Assembly (NCBI GenBank): GCA_020852865.1
Contig: JADYZZ010000083.1
Coordinates: 1 to 43,976, forward strand
Direction: 5' to 3'
DNA length: 43,976 bases
Source: Rubrivivax sp.
Lineage (GTDB): Bacteria; Pseudomonadota; Gammaproteobacteria; Burkholderiales; Burkholderiaceae_C
The position numbers were made by a program, and so were the translations under genes. Numbering within the stretch: position 1 is the first letter of the stretch; each line of letters opens with the position of its first letter. Positions 9,018 to 22,504 of the stretch are shown here, piece after piece. Below the pieces are notes generated by a model. The model searched no databases. It was not told the DNA's origin and saw only the letters and a list, made by a program, of their open reading frames with translations.

Positions 9018-9752
9018 TCAGGGCGCGAACTGCCCTTCGAGCAGATAGCGGCCGCCCGGGTGCACGAGGCGCCCGATCGTGATCGCCGCGTCGCGCGTGA
9101 AGGTACGCCGCACGATGATCAGGCAGGGTTCGGCGGCGGCGACGCGCAGCAGCCTCGCCTCCTGCGCGGTGGGGCGGGCGGCCTGGATCGAATACTGTGC
9201 GCGCCACAGCGCCGTGGTCCGGAACAGCACCTGCGTGGGCGTGATGCGGGTGAAGTCGTTTTCCAGGTAGCGCGGCGAGCAGGCCGGGTTGACGTAGCGG
9301 TCCTCGCACTGCAGCGCCAGCTCGTCCTCGAAGTGCACGATCAGCGTGTGGAACACCGCGCTGCCCGCAGCCACGCCGAGCTGCGCGGCGAGCGCCGCGC
9401 CGGCCGGCTCGGCGCGCTGCACATGGACCTGTGCCCGGTGGCGGTGGCCGCGGCCTTCGATTTCCTCGTGCAGATCGCGGATCGTGAGCGTGCTGCTCAC
9501 CGGATGCAGCGGCGCGGCGAAGGTGCCCACGCCCTGGGTGCGCGCCACCAGACCCTCGGCCTGCAGCTCGCGCAGCGCGCGGTTCACCGTCATGCGGCTG
9601 ACGCCGAACTCGGCCACCAGCTCGGCTTCGCTCGGCATCAGCGCACCCGGCGGCCAGCGGCCGGCGGCCAGTCCCGCCTTGAGATGCCGCTTGACGCGCG
9701 CGTAGGGCGCGGCGGCGGCCGGCTCGACCGCCCTCGACTCGGGGGAAACCAT
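9018..9752 (-). CDS. hutC: Histidine utilisation repressor HutC, GntR family
   Basis: A 244-residue GntR-family regulator. The N-terminal winged helix covers roughly residues 15-85 (LPSEAEL-like MPSEAELVAEFGVSRMTVNR, then VARTQGVGTFAA). A UTRA ligand domain follows, with YVNPACSPRYLENDFTRITPTQVL, the signature of HutC. Family knowledge: it represses hut genes and is released by urocanate. The operator at 9774-9789 lies only about 20 bases before its own start, so it should also repress itself. A TTGTAT/TACCAT promoter with a 17-base spacer (9787-9759, minus strand) would start transcription at about the start codon, suggesting a leaderless message. Confidence 0.95.
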   Translation of the reverse strand: MVSPESRAVEPAAAAPYARVKRHLKAGLAAGRWPPGALMPSEAELVAEFGVSRMTVNRALRELQAEGLVARTQGVGTFAAPLHPVSSTLTIRDLHEEIEGRGHRHRAQVHVQRAEPAGAALAAQLGVAAGSAVFHTLIVHFEDELALQCEDRYVNPACSPRYLENDFTRITPTQVLFRTTALWRAQYSIQAARPTAQEARLLRVAAAEPCLIIVRRTFTRDAAITIGRLVHPGGRYLLEGQFAP

Positions 9753-9765
9753 GAGGGGATGGTAC

Positions 9766-9794
9766 TTGCCTAGACTTGTCTATACAAGTAGAGT
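9766..9794 (+). promoter_or_regulatory. Candidate hutUH promoter
   Basis: TTGCCT (9766-9771) and TAGAGT (9789-9794) are 17 bases apart. Each matches four of six sigma-70 consensus bases. The HutC operator lies between them, a classic repression geometry. Transcription would begin near 9801, about 105 bases before the hutU start. Confidence 0.45.
9774..9789. promoter_or_regulatory. HutC operator
   Basis: The 16-base element has arms ACTTGT and ACAAGT around the core CTAT. It matches the known HutC site pattern, an inverted repeat containing TGT-N-TATACA. It sits between divergent hutC and hutU and overlaps the candidate promoters on both strands, so one bound dimer could control both arms of the cluster. 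A further imperfect half-site (TACTTGCC) lies just to its left at 9763-9770. Confidence 0.85.
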
Positions 9795-9906
9795 CCAACC
9801 CTGATCCGGCCACCCGCGCGGCGGCGCCGCAGCGGTGGCGGGTTCCGGCCCGAACACGCGATTCCCTCCGACTCCCCGACCCCCCCCTCATCGCCCGGAG
9901 CGCACC

Positions 9907-11619
<1,713 letters not shown>

Positions 11620-11656
11620 ACGCGGCCGAAGACGGCGCGCCGCGCGAGGAGCAAGC

Positions 11657-13279
11657 ATGCTGATCCACCCCGGCCGGCTGACGCTCGACGTCCTGCAGGC
11701 CATCCACGCCGGCGGCCAGCGCCTCGCGCTGGCCGCCGAGGCGCTGCCTGCCATCCGGGCCAGTGCCGCCCTGGTACAGGCCGCCGCCGCCGGCGAGGCG
11801 CCGGTCTACGGCGTCAACACCGGCTTCGGCAAGCTGGCGAGCACGCGCATCGGCCACGACGACCTGGCCGCGCTGCAGTGCAACCTCATCCGCAGCCACA
11901 GCGTCGGCGTCGGCGAGCCGCTGGCCGCGCCGGTGGTGCGGCTCGTGCTCGCGCTCAAGGCTGCCAGCCTGGCGCGCGGCCACTCGGGGGTGCGGCCCGA
12001 AGTGATCGAAGCGCTGCTCGCGGTGCACGACGCCGGCCTCGTGCCCTGCGTGCCGAGTCAGGGCTCGGTCGGCGCCAGCGGCGACCTCGCGCCGCTGGCG
12101 CACCTGACGCTGGCGCTGATGGGCGAGGGCGAATTCATCGACGACGAGGGCCGGCGCACCCCGGCGGCGCAGGCGCTTGCCGCGCGGGGCCTCGCGCCAC
12201 TCGTGCTGCAGGCCAAGGAGGGGCTCGCGCTCATCAACGGCACACAGGTGAGCACGGCGCTGGCGCTGCACGCGCTGTTCACGTTCGAGCCGGTGCTCGA
12301 GGCCGCGCTGGTGATCGGCGCGCTCACGGTCGACGCCGCGCGCGGCAGCGACAGCCCGTTCGACCCGCGCATCCACGCGCTGCGCGGCCATCCCGGGCAG
12401 ATCGACGTCGCGCGCTACTACCGTGCGCTGCTGGCCGGCAGCGCGATCCGCGCCTCGCATGTCGAAGGCGACGACCGCGTGCAGGACCCGTACTGCCTGC
12501 GCTGCCAGCCGCAGGTGGTGGGGGCCTGCCTCGACCAGCTGCGTCACGCCGCCCTGGTGCTGCTGCGCGAGGCCAATGCGGTGACCGACAACCCGCTCGT
12601 CTTCGCCGCGGAAGATGGATCCGCCGGCGGCGCGGCGCTCGCGGGTGCGGCAGCGGGCGGGCGCGCGCTGCCGGTCGGCCGCACACCGCCTGCGGGGCAG
12701 ATCCTCTCCGGCGGCAACTTCCACGCCGAGCCGGTGGCGCTGGCCTGCGACGCGATGGCCAACGCCGTCGCCGAAGTGGGGGCGATCGCCGAGCGCCGCA
12801 TCGGCATGCTGATCGACGCCAACATCTCGCGCCTGCCCCCCTTCCTCACGCCGAACGCGGGTCTCAACAGCGGCTACATGATCCTGCACGTCACCGCCGC
12901 CGCGCTGGCCAGCGAGAACAAGACCTACGCCCATCCGGCCAGCGTCGACAGTCTGCCCACCAGCGCCAACCAGGAGGACCATGTTTCGATGGCCACCTTC
13001 GCCGCGCGCCGGCTGCAGCCGATGATCGCCAACGTCGCGCGCATCCTCGCCATCGAGTGGCTGGCCGCGGCGCAGGGCATCGAGTTCCTGCGCCCGCTCA
13101 CGAGTTCGGCCCTGCTCGAGCGCGCGCACGCGCTGCTGCGCGGTTTCAGCGCGCCGATGATGAGCGACCGCTCGCTGGCCGCCGACATCGAGGCCGCGCG
13201 GGCCTGCATCGGCCGCGGCGAGCTCTCGGCGCTGTTCCGCGCGCTGCCGCAGATGCCGGCGTTGTGGGTGCCGGCCTGA
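11657..13279 (+). CDS. hutH: Histidine ammonia-lyase
   Basis: A 540-residue lyase that removes ammonia from histidine to give urocanate, the first step of the pathway. The MIO cofactor forms from Ala140-Ser141-Gly142 in GSVGASGDLAPLAH; Tyr51 in PVYGVNTGFGKL and YMILHVTAAALASE with NKTYAHPASVDSLPTSANQED are typical active-site regions. It is about 30 residues longer than usual. The extra part is an Ala/Gly-rich stretch at roughly residues 318-348, between NPLVFA and ILSGGNFHAEPVA, where most HutH proteins have a short turn. The core looks intact, so it is probably active. Confidence 0.96.
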   Translation: MLIHPGRLTLDVLQAIHAGGQRLALAAEALPAIRASAALVQAAAAGEAPVYGVNTGFGKLASTRIGHDDLAALQCNLIRSHSVGVGEPLAAPVVRLVLALKAASLARGHSGVRPEVIEALLAVHDAGLVPCVPSQGSVGASGDLAPLAHLTLALMGEGEFIDDEGRRTPAAQALAARGLAPLVLQAKEGLALINGTQVSTALALHALFTFEPVLEAALVIGALTVDAARGSDSPFDPRIHALRGHPGQIDVARYYRALLAGSAIRASHVEGDDRVQDPYCLRCQPQVVGACLDQLRHAALVLLREANAVTDNPLVFAAEDGSAGGAALAGAAAGGRALPVGRTPPAGQILSGGNFHAEPVALACDAMANAVAEVGAIAERRIGMLIDANISRLPPFLTPNAGLNSGYMILHVTAAALASENKTYAHPASVDSLPTSANQEDHVSMATFAARRLQPMIANVARILAIEWLAAAQGIEFLRPLTSSALLERAHALLRGFSAPMMSDRSLAADIEAARACIGRGELSALFRALPQMPALWVPA

Positions 13280-13593
13280 GGGCGGCAGCGTTCGCAGAGC
13301 GAAGCGGCGTGCGCTCGACGCTCGGGCACCCCGGCAGCAGCGTGGCCGCGCGCGGTGCGTCCAGCCGGCCTCGGCCCCAATCGCGCTGGAGCCGCGGCTC
13401 GCCGGAGCTTGCGAGCGCGAAGGGGCGTCGGGCGCGAATGCCGCTCGACCGCATCGATCGCGCCGCGGGTAGGGGCCGGCTCCCGGGGCCGGTCTCGACT
13501 GGTATCCTGCCCTCGCTCGAGGATTGCCCATTGAGTTCGCAGCTTCGATCGACACGGGTACGTGAAGCGACGCGCGGTCTGCGGTCCGGGGCG
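13280..13593. other. Gap after hutH without a convincing gene
   Basis: This 314-base stretch holds a small hairpin (TTCGC-AGA-GCGAA, 13291-13303) just after the hutH stop, and no T-run. A TTG at 13531, preceded by GAGG, is in frame with the next gene and is a possible earlier start for it. No other coding or RNA signal is visible. Confidence 0.4.
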
Positions 13594-13983
13594 ATGCCTC
13601 GGTGCGTCAAGGGCGTCGCGCGGATGGCCGCGGTGCCGATCGCAGTCCTGCTGATGGCGTTCGCGTGCAACGCACAAGCGGCGCAACCGACGCCATCCAG
13701 CCACACGATCACGGGCACCGTCGTCGAGAACCGGCGCGACTGTGTGCGTGACGGCGCGTGCGTACTCGTGGTTCAGGTCGGCGGCGAGCGATGGGAAGTG
13801 CTTTATCACCCCGGCGAGGGTGAGCGACGCTGTCCGCGTGCGGAGCTGGCGGCCGTCGGCCTGGCCCTGCAGCCTCAGGACAAGATCAGAGCGAGCGGTC
13901 GGATCACGGCACGCGGTGCAGTCAACCGTCTGGACCTGTGCAGCTCCGCCGACGACTCGCTCGTGCGCGTCACGCCCAGGTAA
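13594..13983 (+). CDS. Small secreted protein of unknown function, possibly OB-fold-like
   Basis: A 129-residue protein with a signal peptide: a basic start (MPRCVKGVARM), a hydrophobic core (AAVPIAVLLMAFACNA), and likely cleavage after AQA. The mature part (about 97 residues) is rich in beta strands: HTITGTVVENRRDC, ACVLVVQVGGERWEVLYHP, and PQDKIRASGRITARGAV. Its pattern suggests a small OB-fold-like barrel with four Cys that could form disulphides; this is inference. I recognise no family. Starts at 13624 (ATG) or 13531 (TTG) are also possible. The 3' end overlaps the convergent gene at 13970-14587 by 14 bases. Confidence 0.6.
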   Translation: MPRCVKGVARMAAVPIAVLLMAFACNAQAAQPTPSSHTITGTVVENRRDCVRDGACVLVVQVGGERWEVLYHPGEGERRCPRAELAAVGLALQPQDKIRASGRITARGAVNRLDLCSSADDSLVRVTPR

Positions 13984-14587
13984 CCGGATCGGCGGTGGCT
14001 TGTTGCAGCGCTGAGCGTGACTGCCGGCGATGACGTGTCAGGGCAATCATGGCCAAGCCGAGCGGCAACATCGCCAGCGGGGGCAACTCGGGCACGGCGA
14101 CGATGGCCGAGTAGCCAAGCAGGACGTCGGCCGCCGGCTTCAGCCACTGGCCTCCCGCGTAGGGGTCGCCGTCCCACCACTCGGCACTGAGCGCGAAGCT
14201 GCCGAAGTTGACGAATCCGATCGGCGCGTCGTTGTTCCAGGTCAGCGCGAACAGACCGTCCTGTCCGGAAAACCCCCGCGCCGCGGAACTGGAGGGCGCG
14301 ACGATCGGCAAGTCGAACAGCACCTCGGCGACACCATGCTGGAACGCATCGGCGCCGACAGCCGTGAGCACGAGCCAGTTCGCCGCGTCCTCGTTGCGGA
14401 TCTCGTAACCCCAGCCGATGCGCGTGCCGGCGGCACCGGCGATGTTGCCGTTCGCAGGCTGTGTCGATGCGCTCCAGGTTTGCGCCCAGACCGGCGGCGC
14501 GCAGGCCAGGACGGCTGCGAGCGCGACGACGCCCGATCCCCCCGCGCGCGCCAGGCGTCCCGACACGGTTCTCGTTGCTCCATTCAT
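13970..14587 (-). CDS. PEP-CTERM-like secreted protein
   Basis: A 205-residue protein with a signal peptide (hydrophobic SGVVALAAVLACAPPVWA) and a C-terminal sorting-type tail: VAVPELPPLAMLPLGLAMIA followed by LTRHRRQ. The motif is PEL rather than the usual PEP. The segment is still a short motif, a hydrophobic helix and a basic end, the substrate signal of exosortase/PEP-CTERM systems. The middle (WGYEIRNEDAANWLVL, ALTWNNDAPIGFVNFGSF) looks like an all-beta extracellular domain. The stretch around GDPYAGGQWL is typical of PEP-CTERM families. It starts 31 bases after the metalloprotease stop, so the two are likely one operon. Confidence 0.75.
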   Translation of the reverse strand: MNGATRTVSGRLARAGGSGVVALAAVLACAPPVWAQTWSASTQPANGNIAGAAGTRIGWGYEIRNEDAANWLVLTAVGADAFQHGVAEVLFDLPIVAPSSSAARGFSGQDGLFALTWNNDAPIGFVNFGSFALSAEWWDGDPYAGGQWLKPAADVLLGYSAIVAVPELPPLAMLPLGLAMIALTRHRRQSRSALQQATADPVTWA

Positions 14588-14618
14588 GGAATTCGCCCCC
14601 CCATTCGCAATGATCAAG

Positions 14619-17600
14619 CTACTTCGGAATGACGGACTGAGAGGTCGAGAAGCTCATCGGCCGCCCGAACTTGTCCTGCAACGTGCCGCTCTCGGTGACG
14701 CTGAAGCGGGTCACGGCAGCCGGAACGTCGAAATGCAGCCGGACGGTGCTCGACTGTCCGATCGGCAGATCCGGGATCGCGATCGGCAGCGGCAGTGACA
14801 GGCTGGTGTTGTAGGCGACGCTCCCGCTGCCGGCCAGCGTTCGCAGCTGCAGCGCACCGATCGAGATCCCCTTCGCGACACCGGCGCCCGAGTTCTTCAA
14901 CATCAGGTCGACGTAGTAGATGCCGGGTTGCGCGTAGCCTTGGCTGAAGACACTGCCGATCAGCCTCGGCGTACCGCCCTGGGCGCACTCCGAATTGATG
15001 ATGAACTTCGCGTCCTTGGCAGCCGCCTGTTCGGCCAGGTCGTAGGCACGCGCCACGAAGTGGATGTAGCCGCTGCCCGGGACCAGCACCTTGAACGGCA
15101 GTCGATTGAGCCCGACGCTTGTCCAGCTCTGCCCGCCGTTCAGGCTGTACTCGACGCGCTTGAGTCCGACGCCGCCTGGATCGGGCCGTGGGTCGATCGT
15201 CGCCTCCACGCAGGTGGTCGGCAGCTGGTCGAGGCCGGTGATCGTGAGGTCCAGCGTCGGCGGGGCGCCGGCCACGTGCACGGTGGTGAAGGCCGAAGCG
15301 CTGTTGCCGTCGCGGTCGGTCGCGGTCATCGTGATGAGTTGCGTGCCCTTGCCGAGCGCGCTCGTCTGCAAGACGGCCCCCGTACCCAGGAAGCCGCCGA
15401 CGCTCGACTGCCAACTCACCTTGGCGCCGTCGAGCATGCCGTCGTCGACGTCGTAGGCATTGGCCTCGAGCTGGACCATGACGTTGGGCGGGAACACCTG
15501 GTCATTGACCGGGGAGGTGATCTGCGCCGTCGGCCCCTTCTTCGGCACGCTGAACGCCGCCGAAAGACCCGAGCTCGAGTTGACGCCATCGGAGACCGAC
15601 ACCATCACGCGGGCCGTACCGTTGCCGCCGGGCAGGGCGTCGAAGTCCGCCTGCAACGAGGAGCCGTTGCTGACCCGTCCGATCTGCGACCAGGTCGCGC
15701 CGCCGTCCGGCGAGTAATACACCTTCGCGGTATGGCTTGCGCTGTCGGGGTCGACGACCGTCCAGGCAATCGACTGCTGACCGGCCAGCACGCCTGCGGA
15801 CGGCTGCGTGACGGTCACCGTGGGCTTGACCCCGCCGAGCAGGATCTGGCCGATCGGGACATTGGTTGCGTCGTACACGACGATGCGAGCCGCACCGGCA
15901 ACCACCGGCAGCAGTTCGTAGAACCGCGCCTGACCCGCGATGTCGGGCCCGGTCGTCTCGGAACGGGCCTGCGTCGGTGTGAACCAGCGTGTGGCCAGCA
16001 CGGCGCCGGCGCCGCTCTGCGCTTCCATGCGGTGACTGCCGCTGCCGTCGCCTGCCGCCCCGGCAGCGGCGTCGTCGAACAACGGGTCGAACTGCACCTG
16101 TCCGGCGACGATCGTTCCGGACACGGTCCACAACGCGGCGCCGCCGGCCGTGAGCGGACTGCGCGGGTTGTTCGGCCTGGCCATGACGCGTGAGGCGCGA
16201 CGCGGCGCTGTGCTCGGAGTGTTGACCGCACCGCCGCCGAGCGCTGCGAGCGCGGTCTTGTAGCGCTGCGGAGAGATCCAGCGCGGCACGCAGTAACTCA
16301 GGATGTCGAACGTGTTGTCAGGGTCGCGCGGACCGCTCCCGAGCACGTCGAATCCGACTTCCAGCCGTGCCGCGCTCTGGATGCGGTTGTTCGCGAAGGC
16401 CCAGTCGGTGGCGCCGTCCGCCGCGAGGTTGTAGCAACCGGGGGGCGCGGCTCCTGCGACGGGAACATCCGTGTTGGTATGGCGCAGGCCGAGCGTGTGC
16501 CCGGTCTCGTGCGCGACCACCTCGTCGACCGTCTCGACTCCCAATCGGGTCGCGCTCGTGCGGCTGCCGGCGCCGCGCGCCGGAATGTCGTGCGCCATGC
16601 CGCCCGTGCCGCCTGGCAGCGCCGGGCGGATCATGCCGTAGTAGACCGTATGCGTGCCGAACAGATCGCCCAGGCTGTCGAACAGACCGTACAGGTCGTT
16701 GACGTCCTTGATGGCCGCGTCCCACCATGGGTCGACGCTGGCGAAGGCGGCGACGTCACGCCGCACGACGTTGTTGGTGACCTGCACCGTCACCGAGCTG
16801 GTCGGCGCGATCTTGCGCAACAGGCCGATCTTGCTGGCGAGTGCGTTGGCCGGAGCGCAGAGCCAGTTGCCTGCTGCATCCTTGGCGTCGCAGATCGAGA
16901 CGGCCTTGAGCACCAGCGCATCGGTCTTGCGGCTCTTGAAGGGCAGATCGTGCGTCTCGAGCACGTTGTCGTGGCTGTCGAGGACCTTGGCCGTGAGATC
17001 CCAGTTGCCTTCGGGCGGAACGAAGTAGAAGTCGATCGATTGGCAGCCGTTGCGCCTGCGGCGCTGGTCTTCCGCCTTGCACTGCGGCTGCAGGGCCCGG
17101 GCGAGCGTCAGGTTGATCGTTCCGGACAATTGCACGCGCACGTTGGTGACGTTGTCGACCTTGTTCATGTAGACGCGCGCCACGGCGATCTTGCCGGCGA
17201 CGATCGGTACCGGCGGCTCGCGGCTGGCCTGCAGACTGCTCTTCAGGTCCTTGATGGTCTGGTACTGCTGGATGGCCTGCGTGACCTCGATCGATTCGAT
17301 GCCGATCGTCGTGCAGACCTTCAGGTTGTCGATCCCGGTGTAGTTGCTGTTGCCCGTGACACGCACGGTCTTGATCTTGTTGCCGGTCGTTTCGACCTTG
17401 AGCGGCCACCAGCAGTTGTAGTCGCCATTCGGATCGCCGACACTGCAATCGAAGTTGGAGGGACCGAAGGAGCTGGTCAGGACCGCGCCGCTTTCGTCGA
17501 GCGCGGTCATGGTGACGCCTGGCCACGACGAGTAATAGAACTCGACCTTCGACGCCGGATTCTCGAACACGATATTGCGGGTGGTCGGATCGCCCCCCAG

Positions 17601-17948
17601 CCAGAATGCCACCGTGGATGGCGACGGCTCGTTCGCGAAATTGCCGGAACCGCCGGCGTCTTCGTCGATGATTCCGAGCCAGTTCGGCGTGCTGATCCCT
17701 TCGATGACCGGAATCGGTGCGAGGTTGCCGACACCCTCGAAGTCGATCGTCGTGCAACTGCGGCCATCTTCGATCGTGGCGGCCATCGGCCCGACTCGCG
17801 TGCGCGCCGTCGGTTTCGCCGGCGTCGATGCCGCCTGCCCTGCACTGCCGCGCGGCTTGTACAGGCCAGGCGTAGCGGCTTCGACGGCTGTCGTCGACAA
17901 CAGGCAAGTCGCGGCGAATATCCCCGCCAGTCGAAACACGCCGTGCAT
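14619..17948 (-). CDS. Large secreted metzincin-type zinc protease with Ig/PKD-like repeats
   Basis: A 1109-residue secreted protein. The signal peptide is MHGVFRLAGIFAATCLLSTT followed by AVEA. Residues about 50-190 form a beta-rich domain (TIDFEGVGN, VEFYYSSWPGVTMTALDESG) like those in PEP-CTERM proteins. The zinc motif HETGHTLGLRH (His480, Glu481, His484, His490) is a full metzincin HExxHxxGxxH. Downstream are several Ig- or PKD-like domains (YYSPDGGATWSQIGRV, ITSPVNDQVFPPNVMVQLEA, YSLNGGQSWTSVGLN). The C terminus has no PEP-CTERM tail. The start is fixed by a strong GGAGGAG 7 bases upstream. Substrate is unknown. A PEP-CTERM-like gene follows in the same operon. Confidence 0.88.
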   Translation of the reverse strand: MHGVFRLAGIFAATCLLSTTAVEAATPGLYKPRGSAGQAASTPAKPTARTRVGPMAATIEDGRSCTTIDFEGVGNLAPIPVIEGISTPNWLGIIDEDAGGSGNFANEPSPSTVAFWLGGDPTTRNIVFENPASKVEFYYSSWPGVTMTALDESGAVLTSSFGPSNFDCSVGDPNGDYNCWWPLKVETTGNKIKTVRVTGNSNYTGIDNLKVCTTIGIESIEVTQAIQQYQTIKDLKSSLQASREPPVPIVAGKIAVARVYMNKVDNVTNVRVQLSGTINLTLARALQPQCKAEDQRRRRNGCQSIDFYFVPPEGNWDLTAKVLDSHDNVLETHDLPFKSRKTDALVLKAVSICDAKDAAGNWLCAPANALASKIGLLRKIAPTSSVTVQVTNNVVRRDVAAFASVDPWWDAAIKDVNDLYGLFDSLGDLFGTHTVYYGMIRPALPGGTGGMAHDIPARGAGSRTSATRLGVETVDEVVAHETGHTLGLRHTNTDVPVAGAAPPGCYNLAADGATDWAFANNRIQSAARLEVGFDVLGSGPRDPDNTFDILSYCVPRWISPQRYKTALAALGGGAVNTPSTAPRRASRVMARPNNPRSPLTAGGAALWTVSGTIVAGQVQFDPLFDDAAAGAAGDGSGSHRMEAQSGAGAVLATRWFTPTQARSETTGPDIAGQARFYELLPVVAGAARIVVYDATNVPIGQILLGGVKPTVTVTQPSAGVLAGQQSIAWTVVDPDSASHTAKVYYSPDGGATWSQIGRVSNGSSLQADFDALPGGNGTARVMVSVSDGVNSSSGLSAAFSVPKKGPTAQITSPVNDQVFPPNVMVQLEANAYDVDDGMLDGAKVSWQSSVGGFLGTGAVLQTSALGKGTQLITMTATDRDGNSASAFTTVHVAGAPPTLDLTITGLDQLPTTCVEATIDPRPDPGGVGLKRVEYSLNGGQSWTSVGLNRLPFKVLVPGSGYIHFVARAYDLAEQAAAKDAKFIINSECAQGGTPRLIGSVFSQGYAQPGIYYVDLMLKNSGAGVAKGISIGALQLRTLAGSGSVAYNTSLSLPLPIAIPDLPIGQSSTVRLHFDVPAAVTRFSVTESGTLQDKFGRPMSFSTSQSVIPK

Positions 17949-21300
<3,352 letters not shown>

Positions 21301-21407
21301 AGGCCGCAGCGGAAGGCAGGTGCCGGCCTGCGGGCCGGCAGCGCGGGCAGGCCCCGACGGGCCGACCGGCGGATCGGGCGAATCGCTGAGCCGCCCGTTC
21401 GCGGAAC

Positions 21408-21466
21408 GGCCGAGCGGCTGTTCGAGGATCGGCCGATCGGCTGTTCGAGGATCGGCCGAGCGGCTG
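21408..21466. repeat. 23-bp tandem repeat, about 2.5 copies, after argG
   Basis: GGCCGAGCGGCTGTTCGAGG plus ATC occurs at 21408-21430 and, with one substitution, at 21431-21453; a third partial copy covers 21454-21466. Each unit contains an imperfect GGCCGA/TCGGC dyad, so the RNA could fold into serial hairpins between the convergent ends of argG and the next gene. Confidence 0.8.
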
Positions 21467-21486
21467 ACTGGCCGACGAGACGCCGC

Positions 21487-22203
21487 TCAGCGCATGCGGC
21501 GCCGGCGTGCCACCCAGCCCAGCAGCAGCGAGCCGGCGCCCATCAGCGCATAGGTGCCGGGCTCGGGCACCTCGACGACGCGCGTGAAGGCGCAGTCGCC
21601 GCCCCCGGGGCAGGTCTGAGCCAGCGACACCCACTGCTGCAAGTCGTCGCCGTCGGCGGACTTGCCGTAGACCCAGAAGGCTGCGTGCGACGAGCTGAAT
21701 GAGTAGGTCCCGGCGTCGGCCCCGGCTGGGCGCGGCGTGAACGTGCCGAACAGGTAGGTCATGCTTTCGCCGGGCTGCAGATTCAGGCTGGTCAGGCCGT
21801 TGAAAGCGTCGGCGCCGAAGTTCCAGCTGAACTCGTACGATTGGCCGCCCGAACAGCCGTTCCAGAAGTTGCCGCTGCAGCCGTAGCCCGATGACGTCGA
21901 GGTGCGCGACGCGTCGTAGCTGGCGAACGGCTTGACCTGATAGTTGTTGTTCGCGTCGTAGTAGTAGCCGTCGGTCGGCAGCAGCGAGTTGTTGGGCAGG
22001 ACGCCGTTAGGCGCGTCGAAGACGAGCGCGTCCGAACTCGCGTCCAGGCTCAGCTTCAGCCAGACCTCGACCGGATCGTTCGGCCCCACGGTGCCGGTGG
22101 GCTGCGTGAACTCTAGCGTCGCAAGCACGTCGGCGCTTGCCGGCGCGGCCGAGACGCAGCAGGCGATGGCCGCGGCGGCGGCGAGCGTATGGCGAAGCGA
22201 CAT
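21487..22203 (-). CDS. PEP-CTERM sorting domain protein
   Basis: A 238-residue exported protein. It has a signal peptide (MSLRHTLAAAAAIACCVSAA, cleavage near PASA), a beta-rich body (TLEFTQPTGTVGPNDPVEVW, LNLQPGESMTYLFGTF) and a perfect sorting tail, VPEPGTYALMGAGSLLLGWV then ARRRRMR. The tail would be cut by an exosortase and the protein released to the surface or matrix. Body function is unknown. Four Cys in SSGYGCSGNFWNGCSGG and TCPGGGDCAF suggest disulphides. GAGGG lies before the ATG at 22203; the frame's earlier ATG at 22266 lacks a signal peptide. A possible sigma-54 promoter lies at 22238-22253. Confidence 0.93.
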   Translation of the reverse strand: MSLRHTLAAAAAIACCVSAAPASADVLATLEFTQPTGTVGPNDPVEVWLKLSLDASSDALVFDAPNGVLPNNSLLPTDGYYYDANNNYQVKPFASYDASRTSTSSGYGCSGNFWNGCSGGQSYEFSWNFGADAFNGLTSLNLQPGESMTYLFGTFTPRPAGADAGTYSFSSSHAAFWVYGKSADGDDLQQWVSLAQTCPGGGDCAFTRVVEVPEPGTYALMGAGSLLLGWVARRRRMR

Positions 22204-22237
22204 GGATTGACCCTCGTTTGCGGTTGTACTGATTGAA

Positions 22238-22253
22238 AGCCGGCGCCATGCCT
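22238..22253 (-). promoter_or_regulatory. Weak sigma-54-type promoter candidate for the PEP-CTERM gene
   Basis: On the minus strand AGGCATG (22253-22247), four bases, then CGGCT (22242-22238) place GG and GC exactly 10 bases apart, as sigma-54 requires. The -24 element matches five of seven consensus bases and the -12 element three of five. Start would be near 22227, 24 bases before the ATG. It resembles the better site at 35392-35407. The rest of the 301-base gap 22204-22504 shows only GC-rich sequence and the -10 box of the next gene. Confidence 0.35.
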
Positions 22254-22490
22254 CGTGGGGGATCACAGACGCGTGGCGCGGACCCGGTTATCCACGAGGG
22301 CTCCCGGGCCCGCAACCCTTCACTTCGGGGGGGTCGGAAAGCGAGCGCTGTGGCATGCCGGCGCTGGCCCCGGGGCCGGCCGACCTCCATGCACCCTGGC
22401 CGGCAGCGCGTCGGCATCGCCGCGCCCGGGGGTGGGCGGCGGCAGCCCGATCCACGGCGGCGGGCCCGCGGGGGGTGCGTTTGCAGACCG

Positions 22491-22496
22491 CACAAT
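22491..22496 (+). promoter_or_regulatory. -10 box placed for a leaderless transcript (DUF429 gene)
   Basis: CACAAT ends 8 bases before the ATG at 22505, so a start 6-8 bases downstream would fall at the start codon. There is no Shine-Dalgarno sequence before that ATG. No convincing -35 box is seen. Confidence 0.3.
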
Positions 22497-22504
22497 GCAC
22501 CGGC

